From assembly GCA_032718475.1 (NCBI GenBank), contig JAUCBJ010000044.1, positions 1 to 64,000 on the forward strand: 64,000 bases of DNA, given 5' to 3'. A program made the translations under genes and the position numbers. Positions 23,001-35,168 of this stretch are shown piece by piece; positions within the stretch are counted from its first letter, which is position 1; the number at the start of each line of letters is the position of its first letter. Under the pieces are notes generated by a model. The model had not been told where the DNA came from. It worked only from the letters and a program-made list of their open reading frames with translations, and ran no database searches. This DNA is from Nemertoderma westbladi (lineage: Eukaryota; Xenacoelomorpha; Nemertodermatida; Nemertodermatidae).

Positions 23001-26000
23001 ATGGTAGCAGTACGCGGTAGGTATTACACCTGTCGCACACATCAAACATGGTAGCAGTACGCGGTAGGTATTACACCAGTCGCATCCATCCAACATGGTA
23101 GCAGTACGCGGTAGGTATTACACCTGTCGCACACATCCAACATGGTAGCAGTACGCGGTAGGTATTACACCTGTCGCACACATCCAACATGGTAGCAGTA
23201 CGCGGTAGGTATTACTTACACCTGTCACACACATCCAACATGGTAGCAGTACGCGGTAGGTATTACACCAGTCGCACCCATCCAACATGGTAGCAGTACG
23301 CGGAAGGTATTACACCTGTCGCACCCATCCACAATGGTAGCAGTACACGGTAGGTATTACACCTGTCGCGCACATCAAACGTGGTAGCAGTACGCGGTAG
23401 GTATTACACCTGTCGCACCCATCCACAATGGTAGCAGTACGCGGTAGGTATTACACCTGTCGCACACATCAAACGTGGTAGCAGTACGCGGTAGGTATTA
23501 CACCTGTCGCACCCATCCAACGTGGTAGCAGTACGCGGTAGGTATTACACCTGTCGCACCCATCCAACATGGTAGCAGTACGCGGTAGGTATTACACCTG
23601 TCGCACCCATCCAACATGGTAGCAGTACGCGGTAGGTATTACACCTGTCGCACCCATCCAACGTGGTAGCAGTACGCGGTAGGTATTACACCTGTCGCAC
23701 CCATCCAACATGGTAGCAGTACGCGGTAGGTATTACACCTGTCGCACACATCAAACGTGGTAGCAGTACGCGGTGGGTATTACACCTGTCGCACCCATCC
23801 AACGTGGTAGCAGTACGCGGTAGGTATTACACCTGTCGCACCCATCCAACATGGTAGCAGTACGCGGTAGGTATTACACCTGTCGCACCCATCCAACATG
23901 GTAGCAGTACACGGTAGGTATTACACCTGTCGCACCCATCCAACATGGTAGCAGTACGCGGTAGGTATTACACCTGTCGCACCCATCCAACATGGTAGCA
24001 GTACGCGATAGGAATTACACCTGTCGCACCCATCCAACATGGTAGCACTACGCGGTAGGTATTACACCTGTCGCACCCATCCAACATGGTAGCAGTACGC
24101 GGTTGGTATTCCACCTGTCGCACCCATCCACAATGGTAGCAGTTCGCGGTAGGTATTACACCTGTCGCACCCATCCAACATGGTAGCAGTACGCGGTAGG
24201 TATTACACCTGTCGCACCCATCCAACATGGTAGCAGTACGCGGTAGGTATTACACCTGTCGCACCCATCCAACATGGTAGCAGTACGCGGTAGGTATTAC
24301 ACCTGTCGCACCCATCCAACATGGTAGCAGTACGCGGTAGGTATTACACCTGTCGCACCCATCCAACATGGTAGCAGTACGCGGTAGGTATTACACCTGT
24401 CGCACCCATCCAACATGGTAGCAGTACGCGGTAGGTATTACACCTGTCGCACCCATCCAACATGGTAGCAGTACGCGGTAGGTATTACACCTGTCGCACC
24501 CATCCACAATGGTAGCAGTACGCGGTAGGTATTACACCTGTCGCACCCATCCACAATGGTAGCAGTACGCGGTAGGTATTACACCTGTCGCACACATCAA
24601 ACATGGTAGCAGTACGCGGTAGGTTTACACCTGTCGCACACATCAAACATGGTAGCAGTACGCGGTAGGTATTACACCTGTCGCACACATCAAACATGGT
24701 AGCAGTACGCGGTAGGTATTACACCAGTCGCATCCATCCAACATGGTAGCAGTACGCGGTAGGTATTACACCTGTCGCACACATCCAACATGGTAGCAGT
24801 ACGCGGTAGGTATTACACCTGTCGCACACATCCAACATGGTAGCAGTACGCGGTAGGTATTACTTACACCTGTCACACACATCCAACATGGTAGCAGTAC
24901 GCGGTAGGTATTACACCAGTCGCACCCATCCAACGTGGTAGCAGTACGCTGTAGGTATTACATCTGTCGCACCCATCCACAATGGTAGCAGTACACGGTA
25001 GGTATTACACCTGTCGCGCACATCAAACGTGGTATCAGTACGCGGAAGGTATTACACCTGTCGCACCCATCCACAATGGTAGCAGTACACGGTAGGTATT
25101 ACACCTGTCGCGCACATCAAACGTGGTAGCAGTACGCGGTAGGTGTTACACCTGTCGCACCCATCCACAATGGTAGCAGTACGCGGTAGGTATTACACCT
25201 GTCGCACACATCAAACGTGGTAGCAGTACGCGGTAGGTATTACACCTGTCGCACCCATCCAACGTGGTAGCAGTACGCGGTAGGTATTACACCTGTCGCA
25301 CCCATCCAACATGGTAGCAGTACGCGGTAGGTATTACACCTGTCGCACCCATCCAACATGGTAGCAGTACGCGGTAGGTATTACACCTGTCGCACCCATC
25401 CAACATGGTAGCAGTACGCGGTAGGTATTACACCTGTCGCACCCATCCAACATGGTATCAGTACGCGGAAGGTATTACACCTGTCGCACCCATCCACAAT
25501 GGTAGCAGTACGCGGTAGGTATTACACCTGTCGCACCCATCCAACATGGTAGCAGTACGCGGTAGGTATCACACCTGTCGCACCCATCCAACATGGTATC
25601 AGTACGCGGAAGGTATTACACCTGTCGCACCCATCCACAATGGTAGCAGTACACGGTAGGTATTACATCTGTCGCACCCATCCAACATGGTATCAGTACG
25701 CGGAAGGTATTACACCTGTCGCACCCATCCACAATGGTAGCAGTACACGGTAGGTATTACACCTGTCGCGCACATCAAACGTGGTAGCAGTACGCGGTAG
25801 GTGTTACACCTGTCGCACCCATCCACAATGGTAGCAGTACGCGGTAGGTATTACACCTGTCGCACACATCAAACGTGGTAGCAGTACGCGGTAGGTATTA
25901 CACCTGTCGCACCCATCCAACGTGGTAGCAGTACGCGGTAGGTATTACACCTGTCGCACCCATCCAACATGGTAGCAGTACGCGGTAGGTATTACACCTG

Positions 26001-26843
26001 TCGCACCCATCCAACATGGTAGCAGTACGCGGTAGGTATTACACCTGTCGCACCCATCCAACATGGTAGCAGTACGCGGTAGGTATTACACCTGTCGCAC
26101 CCATCCAACGTGGTAGCAGTACGCGGTAGGTATTACACCTGTCGCACCCATCCAACATGGTAGCAGTACGCGGTAGGTATTACACCTGTCGCACACATCA
26201 AACGTGGTAGCAGTACGCGGTGGGTATTACACCTGTCGCACCCATCCAACGTGGTAGCAGTACGCGGTAGGTATTACACCTGTCGCACCCATCCAACATG
26301 GTAGCAGTACGCGGTAGGTATTACACCTGTCGCACCCATCCAACATGGTAGCAGTACACGGTAGGTATTACACCTGTCGCACCCATCCAACATGGTAGCA
26401 GTACGCGGTAGGTATTACACCTGTCGCACCCATCCAACATGGTAGCAGTACGCGATAGGAATTACACCTGTCGCACCCATCCAACATGGTAGCACTACGC
26501 GGTAGGTATTACACCTGTCGCACCCATCCAACATGGTAGCAGTACGCGGTTGGTATTCCACCTGTCGCACCCATCCACAATGGTAGCAGTTCGCGGTAGG
26601 TATTACACCTGTCGCACCCATCCAACATGGTAGCAGTACGCGGTAGGTATTACACCTGTCGCACCCATCCAACATGGTAGCAGTACGCGGTAGGTATTAC
26701 ACCTGTCGCACCCATCCAACATGGTAGCAGTACGCGGTAGGTATTACACCTGTCGCACCCATCCAACATGGTAGCAGTACGCGGTAGGTATTACACCTGT
26801 CGCACCCATCCAACAAGGTAGCAGTACGCGGCAGGTATTACAC
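20072..26843 (-). repeat. 47-bp satellite array (~144 monomers)
   Basis: Head-to-tail monomers with an exact 47-bp period. On the plus strand each contains ACCTGTCGCACCCATCCAAC then ATGGTAGCAGTACGCGG. The main variants are CCAACATGG, CCAACGTGG, CCACAATGG and ACACATCAAAC. Homogeneous blocks lie at 20.1-22.8 kb, with more mixed blocks later. Segmental copies are visible: a block at 22837-23049 recurs at 24485-24697 (offset 1648), and 23968-24228 recurs at 26415-26675 (offset 2447). On the minus strand every monomer contains ACAGGTGTAATACC, matching the 3' border of kinase exon B, which the array abuts directly. Open frames inside it are repeat artefacts. Confidence 0.98.
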
Positions 26844-26982
26844 CTGAATCTCCCCTGGAGATGGACTAAATGAAAAGTAATCACCGGCGTACTCCATAAG
26901 TGTCTCAAGGGAGATTCGGAATTGCTCGAAATCCGGCCGTTTCTCTGGGTCGTTTTTCCAACATGCGATCATTATTGCGTAT
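26844..26982 (-). CDS. Tyrosine kinase exon B (kinase subdomain XI and tail)
   Basis: 139-bp minus-strand exon following a good 3' splice site (TTATTCTCATTAG). Joined in phase 2 to exon A it reads LYAIMIACWKNDPEKRP, then DFEQFRISLETLMEYAGDYF, then SFSPSPGEIQ. These are the hallmark C-lobe residues of tyrosine kinases: 'Y.iM..CW..dP..RP.F' with the structural Arg, then a short post-kinase tail with 'DYF'. The 3' border is CAG|GTGTAATACC at 26843/26844, and the 47-bp satellite begins there. Two readings are possible: GTGTAA is a splice donor leading to a further exon, or the frame reads through V then TAA and the gene ends here. Either way the satellite supplies the signal. The receptor-type kinase class is inferred from the motif; the subfamily is not assignable. 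Confidence 0.88.
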
Positions 26983-27904
26983 CTAATGAGAATAAATAAC
27001 CGTAAAATGATTAAATGCGGAATCTAATAGAAATAAAGTAATAATAATATATTATATACACCCCCGCGCGGGGTAAATTTGAGTATTAAAGTAATGCAGT
27101 ATAAATTATTTCTATATATTGATATAAGAATTCCGAAACATTTGGCATATAATAAACACGACACGGTTATCAGTACTATTATCACTGAAATGAAACCTCA
27201 GCAGAAAAAAGATAACTAACTAAAAAATAAAACTCATTTTTGGAACGGGATCCCGAAGTAAAAATAGTTAGCAAATTTCTTGAATTTCCGATTGATATTT
27301 GAACCAGAACTTATACGTATTGACCATATTGAATTGTCGGATTACGGGATGTCACTAAATCATCTAGTAATCAACTATAATAAAATTATAATATAATTTT
27401 ATCTCACTAATATTTCAGCAGTGTGAAATAAAGTGATATAATTTTAATTTTAATTAACAGAGCAATAAATACTGAAAACATTAACAAAATTTTATTCAAA
27501 ATTGTATTCCCGATCCCGAAAATCGGGATCCCGAGAGTGGCAATCCCGGTCCCGATCCCGAAAATCGGGATCCCGAGAGTGATATTCCCGGTCCCGATCC
27601 CGGAAATCCCGGTAAGTCTGATCCCGCTAAACACTACTTGGAACAAATAAAAATCTTAAGAGACAAAATCTGGCAAAATAATACAATTTAGTTGAGAAAT
27701 AATGGAGATATGGCTGTTCGAAAGTGGCTGTTTTGTTTACAAACATATGACAAAACTCTGCAAATAAATTATTTTCTAGAATAATCTGTTGTAATTAAAT
27801 ATCCTGATCCGAAGAGGGAAACATAGTAATGTGCGACTTGTTTTATTTTACACGTACGGTTGTACGATAACTTAGGATATTGTACAGACGGGTTAGCTAC
27901 TCAC
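26983..27904 (-). other. Kinase intron (922 bp, phase 2)
   Basis: GTGAGT donor at 27904 and TAG acceptor at 26983. Joining the flanking exons recreates a Leu codon and an uninterrupted kinase sequence. It contains the 42-bp CCCGATCCCG repeat at 27505-27613 and otherwise AT-rich sequence. Confidence 0.85.
27505..27613. repeat. 42-bp tandem repeat with internal palindrome
   Basis: About 2.5 units, with CGATCCCG at 27511, 27553 and 27595. Each full unit holds the inverted repeat GATCCCGAAAATCGGGATC. Confidence 0.85.
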
Positions 27905-28042
27905 AGTTCGTTGGAACATGTGTCTGGTTGCGATAACCTGAAACCATGTTTTAGAGCGTGGATGACCTCCGAGTTAGATAAGTCTGGGTAGGGAGTCTCA
28001 CCCAATGTCGTTAGTTCGTAAAGGGTGATACCAAAACTCCAT
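27905..28042 (-). CDS. Tyrosine kinase exon A (kinase subdomains IX-X)
   Basis: 138-bp minus-strand exon between a TTTTATTTTAG acceptor (AG at 28043-28044) and a GTGAGT donor (27904). It reads WSFGITLYELTTLGETPYPD then LSNSEVIHALKHGFRLSQPD, followed by TCSNEL. This is the canonical 'DvWSFGi.LyEl.tlG..PYp.l...ev...l..G.rl..P..C...ly' block of tyrosine kinases. The start phase (a single A before TGG) implies the previous exon ends in two bases of a codon, such as the Val of DVWSFG. Exon B follows after 922 bp in the same phase. The first 16 exon bases (ATGGAGTTTTGGTATC) and the adjoining intron end are the unit of the 43-bp satellite that fills the upstream intron. Upstream kinase exons (ATP site, HRD, DFG) were not found in the window. 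Confidence 0.92.
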
Positions 28043-29557
28043 CTAAAATAAAAATAGTTTGTAATGCCAAATACCAAAACTCCCTCTAAAATAAAAATAG
28101 TTTGCAGAGATCAAAACTGCATCTAAAATAAAAATAGTTTGTGGAGATAGATAACAAAACTCCATCTAAAATAATAGTTTGTGATGCTAGATACCAAAAC
28201 TCCATCTAAAATAAAAATAGTTTGTAGAGATCAAAACTGCATCTAAAATAAAAATAGTTTGTGGAGATAGATACCAAAACTCCATCTAAAATAAAAATAA
28301 TTTGTAGAGATAGATACCAAAACTCCGTCTAAAAAAAATAGTTCATAGAGATAGATACCAAAACTCATCTAAAATAAAAATAGTTTCTTGAGATAGATAC
28401 CAAAACTCCGTCTACAATAAAAATAGTTTATAGAGATAGATACCAAAACTCCATCTAAAATAAAAATAGTTTGTAGGGATAGATACCAAAACTCCGTCTA
28501 AAATAAAAATAGTTTATAGAGATAGATACCAAAACTCATCTAAAATAAAAATAGTTTGTAGAGATAGATACCAAAACTCCGTCTAAAATAAAAATAGTTT
28601 ATAGAGATAGATACCCAAACTCATCTAAAATAAAAATAGTTTGTAGAGATAGATACCAAAACTCCATCTAAAATAAAAATAGTTTGTAGAGATAGATACC
28701 AAAACTCCATCTAAAATATAAATAGTTTGTAGAGATAGATACTAAAACTACATCTAAAATAAAAATAGTTTATAGAGATAGATACCAAAACTCCATCTAA
28801 AATATAAATAGTTTGTAGAGATAGATAACAAAACTCCATCTAAAATATAAATAGTTTGTAGAGATAGATACCAAAACTCCATCTAAAATATAAATAGTTA
28901 GAAGAGATAGATACCAAAACTCCATCTAAAATAAAAATAGTTTGTAGAGATAGATACCAAAACTCCATCTAAAATATAAATAGTTTGTAGAGATAGATAC
29001 CAAAACTCCATCTAAAATATAAATAGTTAGTAGAGATAGATACCAAAACTCCATCTAAAATAAAAATAGTTTATAGAGATAGATACCAAAACTCCATCTA
29101 AAATATAAATAGTTTGTAGAGATAGATACCAAAACTCCATCTAAAATATAAATAGTTAGTAGAGATAGATACCAAAACTCCATCTAAAATAAAAATAGTT
29201 TGTAGAGATAGATACCAAAACTCCATCTAAAATAAAAATAGTTTGTAGAGATAGATACCAAAACTCCATCTAAAATAAAAATAGTTTGTAATGCTAGATA
29301 CCAAAACCCTATCTAAAATAAAAATAGTTAGTAGAGATAGATACCAAAACTCCATCTAAAATAAAAATAGTTTGTAGAGATAGATACCAAAACTCTATCT
29401 AAAATAAAAATAGTTAGTAGAGATAGATACCAAAACTCCATCTAAAATAATAGTTTGTAATGCTAGATACCAAAACTCAATCTAAAATAAAAACAGTTTG
29501 TAATGCTAGATACCAAAACTCCATCTAAAATAAAAATAGTTAGTAGAGATAGATACC
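28027..29557 (-). repeat. 43-bp satellite, segment 1
   Basis: About 35 monomers. On the minus strand each contains CTATTTTTATTTTAG followed by ATGGAGTTTTGG, that is, a splice acceptor and the start of kinase exon A; the remainder is TATCTATCTCTACAAA. The first monomer is the real exon border (28027-28042 are coding). This segment is the most diverged one, with many GTAATGC and CCGTC variants and indels. Confidence 0.97.
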
Positions 29558-30337
29558 AATAAAGAGGAGTTCAAGGATTCACTCTGTCTTCGCTATGGCT
29601 GTTTACCCCAGTCGCTCCAGGCTCGTTGCGCCTGTGGGACACGATTTTCCGTTAATCATGTCCTGTCGTGCCCCACTGGTGGTTATCCGTCAATCCGGCA
29701 CAACGAGATTCGGGATTTCGTCGCATCAACCCTGACCGAGGTCTCCCAGAACGTCTCGATTGAACCCCGATTGCAGCCTATCTTTGGTGAGCAGTTCGAG
29801 AGGCGTTCAACAACAGAGGACCAGGAGGCGCAGCTGGACGTGGCGATGTCTGGGTTTTGGGGATCGAGATTCCAGAGAACCTTTTTGGACGTCTCGGTTT
29901 TCAATCCTCTCGCTCTGACCAATGCAGCAATGACACTAGAGGGCGCCCATCTCCATCATGAGGCGCGGAAGCGGGGTCGGTATGAAGAACGAGTCAGGGA
30001 AGTTGAGCTGGCGACCTTCACACCACTGATCATGTCTGATTTCGGGGGAATCTCACCATCCACGGCGCAGTTCTTCAAATACCTTGCTGTTCTGTTGGCG
30101 GATAAGCGAGAGATCAGCTACACAGAGTGTGTTACCTGGATCCGACGACACATCAGTTTTCTGCTGGTTCGGGCTGCCCACATGTGCCTGCGCGGGTCAA
30201 GGTCATCACGCCACCGGCCAGTTCAAAACGCCAACCTGGGAGAAATCTCCATCCGGCTCACAAACAAAGGGGCGGCCATCGGAGGCAGCGGGGTGAAATG
30301 CGGGGTTGAGCTGCTGTGGATTATCGGTGCTAAGTAG
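29558..30337 (+). pseudogene. LINE Pol C-terminal fragment inside the satellite
   Basis: Frame open from about 29558 with no ATG start. It reads CLRYGCLPQSLQARCACGTR then FSVNHVLSCPTGGYPSIRHN. It continues with EIRDFVASTLTEVSQNVSIE, then QLDVAMSGFWGSRFQRTFLD, SVFNPLA, and finally FFKYLAVLLADKREISYTEC with WIRRHISFLLVRAAHMCLRG. This is the well-known region after the reverse-transcriptase domain in many metazoan LINE-type Pol proteins, with its Cys/His cluster (CACG...NHVLSC) and 'LDV...GFWG...r.f.DV.VFNP'. The reverse transcriptase itself is absent. About 25 unrelated residues precede the stop at 30335-30337. GC content is clearly higher than the surrounding satellite. It is a 5'-truncated copy within the array. 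Confidence 0.85.
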
Positions 30338-30346
30338 ATAGTCTAA

Positions 30347-30574
30347 GACGATGGGTTCCTCCGTTGTCGGGTCAGCAACTCTGTCAACCTCTGCGGTACG
30401 AGCGCCGGCGACGTCCACATCATCACCTGCTCCGGGAAGCCTGGCCGTTATGTCGTTGAGTTAAAAGGAATCAGCGAATATCTTACTCTTTGTGAAGTCG
30501 ATGTCTTTCCCTTATATAGACGAAGAACAACGAATTACAGCAACAGTAGCCGAGACTGTAGATCTAACTTATAA
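30347..30574 (+). pseudogene. F5/8-type C-domain (fucolectin-like) C-terminal fragment
   Basis: Directly downstream of the LINE fragment, in a different frame, the sequence reads SVNLCGTSAGDVHIITCSGK followed by PGRYVVELKGISEYLTLCEV and DVFP. This matches the end of F5/8 C (discoidin/fucolectin) domains: 'CG...g....i.C....GRYV.v.l.g....LtLcEv.V'. Only the last third of the domain is present. It is followed by about 20 residues and a stop at 30572-30574, then AT-rich sequence and the satellite from about 30678. No splice site was recognised. It is most simply an exon piece carried along with the LINE (transduction or chimeric retrocopy), not a functioning lectin. Confidence 0.75.
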
Positions 30575-30677
30575 TGTTAATATCAAAGTTTCTGTTCGTG
30601 GCATACTTTCACCTACAATTATATGTAAAATATTCAAACGCTCAACTAAATAATAATTCAGTTACAGTTTCATTTAG

Positions 30678-33600
30678 AGATAGATACCAAAACTCCATCT
30701 AAAATAATAGTTTGTAATGCTAGATACCAAAACTCCATCTACAATAAAAATAGTTTGTAGAGATAGATACCAAAACCCCATCTAAAAAAAATAGTTTATA
30801 GAGATAGATACCAAAACTCATCTAAAATAAAAATAGTTTCTTGAGATAGATACCAAAACTCATCTAAAATAAAAATAGTTTATAGAGATAGATACCAAAA
30901 CTCATCTAAAATAAAAATAGTTTAGAGAGATAGATACCAAAACTCCATCTAAAATATAAATAGTTTGTAGAGATAGATACCAAAACTCATCTAAAATATA
31001 AATAGTTTGTAGAGATAGATACCAAAACTCCATCTAAAATAATAGTTTGTAATGCTAGATACCAAAACTCCATCTAAAATAAAAATAGTTTGTAATGCTA
31101 GATACCAAAACTCCATCTAAAATAAAAATAGTTAGTAGAGATAGATACCAAAACTCCATCTAAAATAAAAATAGTTTGTAGAGATAGATACCAAAACTCC
31201 ATCCAAAATAAAAATAGTTTGTAATGCTAGATACCAAAACTCCGTCTAAAATAAAAATAGTTTATAGAGATAGATAACAAAACTCCATCTAAAATAAAAA
31301 TAGTTTGTAGAGATAGATACCAAAACTCTATCTAAAATAAAAATAGTTTGCAATGCTAGATACCAAAACTCCATCTAAAATAAAAATAGTTAGTAGAGAT
31401 AGATACCAAAACTCCATCTATAATAATAGTTTCTAATGCTAGATACCAAAACTCCATCTAAAATAAAAATAGTTTGTAATGCTAGATACCAAAACTCCAT
31501 CTAAAATAAAAATAGTTTGTAGAGATAGATACCAAAACTCAATCTAAAATAAAAATAGTTTGTAGAGATAGATACCAAAACTCCATCTAAAATAAAAATA
31601 GTTTGTAGAGATAAATACCAAAACTCCATCTAAAATAATAGTTTATAATGCTAGATACCAAAACTCCGTCTAAAATAAAAATAGTTTATAGAGATAGATA
31701 CCAAAACTCCATCTAGAATAAAAATAGTTTGTTGAGATAGATACCAAAACTCTATCTAAAATAAAAATAGTTTTTAGAGATAGATACCAAAACTCCATCA
31801 AGAATAAAAAAAGTTTGTAGAGATAGATACCTAAAACTCCATCTAGAATAAAAATAGTTTGTAGAGATAGATACCAAAACTCCATCTAAAATAAAAATAC
31901 TTTGTAGAGATAGATACCAAAACTCCATCTAAAATAAAAATACTTTGTAATGCTAGATACCAAAACTCCATCTAAAATAAAAATAGTTAATAGAGATAGA
32001 TACCAAAACTCCATCTAAAATAAAAATAGTTAGTAGAGATAGATACCAAAACTCCATCTAAAATAAAAATAGTTTGTAGAGATAGACACCAAAACTCCAT
32101 CTAAAATAAAAATACTTTGTAATGCTAGATACCAAAACTCCATCTAAAATAAAAATAGTTTATAGAGATAGATACCAAAACTCCATCTAAAATAAAAATA
32201 GTTTATAGAGATAGATACCAAACTCAATCTAAAATAAAAATAGTTTGCAATGCTAGATACCAAAACTTCGTCTAAAATAAAAATAGTTTGTAATGCTAGA
32301 TACCAAAACTCCATCTAAAATAAAAATAGTTTATAGAGATAGATACCAAAACTCCATCTAAAATAAAAATAGTTTGTAGAGATAGACACCAAAACTCCAT
32401 CTAAAATAAAAATACTTTGTAATGCTAGATACCAAAACTCCATCTAAAATAAAAATAGTTTATAGAGATAGATACCAAAACTCTATCTAAAATAAAAATA
32501 GTTTATAGAGATAGAAACCAAAACTCAATCTAAAATAAAAATAGTTTGCAATGCTAGATACCAAAACTTCGTCTAAAATAAAAATAGTTTGTAATGCTAG
32601 ATACCAAAACTCCATCTAAAATAAAAATAGTTTGTAGAGATAGATACCAAAACTCCATCTAAAATAAAAATAGTTTGTAGAGATAGATACCAAAACTCCA
32701 TCTAAAATAAAAATAGTTTGTAGTGATAGATACCAAAACTCCATCTAAAATAAAAATAGTTTATAGAGACAGATACCAAAACTCCATCTAAAATAAAAAT
32801 AGTTTATAGAGATAGATACCAAAACTCAATCTAAAATAAAAATAGTTTGCAATGCTAGATACCAAAACTTCATCAAAAATAAAAATAGTTTGTAGAGATA
32901 GTTACCAAAACTCCATCTAAAATAAAAATAGTTTATAGAGATAGATACCAAAACTCCATTTAAAATAAAAATAGTTTATAGAGATAGATAACAAAACTCC
33001 ATCTAAAATAAAAATAGTTTGTAGAGATAGATACCAAAACTCCATCTAAAATAAAAATAGTTTGTAGAGATAGATACCAAAACTCCATCTAAAATAAAAA
33101 TAGTTTGTAGAGATAGATACCAAAACTCCATCTAAAAAAAATAGTTTATAGAGATAGATACCAAAACTCCATCTAAAATAAAAATAGTTAGTAGAGATAG
33201 ATACCAAAACTCCATCTAAAATAAAAATAGTTAGTAGAGATAGATACCAAAACTCCATCTAAAAAAAATAGTTTATAGAGATAGATACCAAAACTCCATC
33301 TAAAATAAAAATAGTTTGTAGAGATAGATACCAAAACTCCATCTAAAATAAAAATAGTTTGTAGAGATAGATACCAAAACTCCATCTAAAATAAAAATAG
33401 TTTGTAGAGATAGATACCAAAACTCCATCTAAAATAAAAATAGTTTATAGAGATAGATACCAAAACTCCATCTAAAATAAAAATAGTTTATAGAGATAGA
33501 TACCAAAACTCAATCTAAAATAAAAATAGTTTGCAATGCTAGATACCAAAACTCCATCTAAAATAAAAATAGTTTGTAGAGATAGATACCAAAACTCCAT

Positions 33601-35168
33601 CTAAAATAAAAATAGTTTGTAGAGATAGATACCAAAACTCCATCTAAAATAAAAATAGTTTGTAGAGATAGATACCAAAACTCCATCTAAAATAAAAATA
33701 GTTTGTAGAGATAGATACCAAAACTCCATCTAAAATAAAAATAGTTTTTAGAGATAGATACCAAAACTCTATCTAGAATAAAAATAGTTTGTAGAGATAG
33801 ATACCTAAAACTCCATCTAAAATATAAATAGTTTGTAGAGATAGATACCAAAACTCCATCTAAAATAAAAATAGTTTGTAGAGATAGATACCAAAACTCC
33901 ATCTAAAATAAAAATAGTTTGTAGAGATAGATACCAAAACTCCATCTAAAATAAAAATACTTTATAGAGATAGATACCAAAACTCCATCTAAAATAAAAA
34001 TACTCTTGTAATGCTAGATACCAAAACTCCATCGAAAATAAAAATAGTTAGTAGAGATAGATACCAAAACTCCATCTAAAATAAAAATAGTTTGTAGAGA
34101 TAGATACCAAAACTCCATCTAGAATAAAAATAGTTTATAGAGATAGATACCAAAACTCCATCTAAAATAAAAATAGTTTGTAGAGACAGATACCAAAACT
34201 CCATCTAAAATAAAATACTTTGTAATGCTAGATACCAAAACTCCATCTAAAATAAAAACAGTTTATAGAGATAGATACCAAAACTCCATCTAAAATAAAA
34301 ATAGTTTATAGAGATAGATACCAAAACTCAATCTAAGATAAAAATAGTTTGCAATGCTAGATACCAAAACTTCGTCTAAAATAAAAATAGTTTGTAATGC
34401 TAGATACCAAAACTCCATCTAAAATAAAAATAGTTTATAGAAATAGATACCAAAACTCCATCTAAAATAAAAATAGTTTATAGAGATAGATACCAAAACT
34501 CAATCTAAAATAAAAATAGTTTGCAATGCTAGATACCAAAACTCCATCTAAAATAAAAATAGTTTGTAGAGATAGATACCAAAACTCCATCTAAAATAAA
34601 AATAGTTTGTAGAGATAGATACCAAAACTCCATCTAAAATAAAAATAGTTTGTAGAGATAGATACCAAAACTCCATCTAAAATAAAAATAGTTTGTAGAG
34701 ATAGATACCAAAACTCCATCTAAAATAAAAATAGTTTGTAGAGATAGATACCAAAACTCCATCTAAAATAAAAATAGTTTGTAGAGATAGATACCAAAAC
34801 TCCATCTAAAATAAAAATAGTTTGTAGAGATAGATACCAAAACTCCATCTAAAATATAAATAGTTTGTAGAGATAGATACCAAAACTCAATCTAAAATAA
34901 ACATAGTTTGCAATGCTAGATACCAAAACTCCATCTAAAATAAAAATAGTTAGTAGAGATAGATACCAAAACTCCATCTAAAATAAAAATAGTTTGTAGA
35001 GATAGATACCAAAACTCCATCTAAAATAAAAATAGTTTGTAGAGATAGATACCAAAACTCCATCAAAATAAAAATAGTTTGTAGAGATAGATACCAAAAC
35101 TCCATCTAAAATAAAAATAGTTTGTAGAGATAGATACCAAAACTCCATCTAAAATAAAAATAGTTTAT
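30678..35168 (-). repeat. 43-bp satellite, segment 2
   Basis: About 104 monomers, same orientation as segment 1. Common variants are AGTTTGTAG, AGTTAGTAG, AGTTTATAG and CAATGCTAG junctions. Homogeneity increases toward higher coordinates. Short open frames of the MEFWYLSLQTIFILD type are read-through of the repeat. Confidence 0.97.

Noticed and set aside
20072-26843. CRISPR-like array
   Set aside because: The repeats are contiguous 47-bp monomers with no unique spacers, in a eukaryotic context with splice sites and LINEs.
20072-26843. TGGTAGCAG in each 47-bp monomer as a tRNA-Met-type primer-binding site
   Set aside because: The sequence diverges right after TGGTAGCAG, and no LTR or other retroelement feature is nearby.
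29771-30337. LINE fragment as a 188-residue stand-alone gene
   Set aside because: The start would be a TTG. The same frame is open back to 29558 with clear LINE homology, so it is the tail of a truncated Pol.
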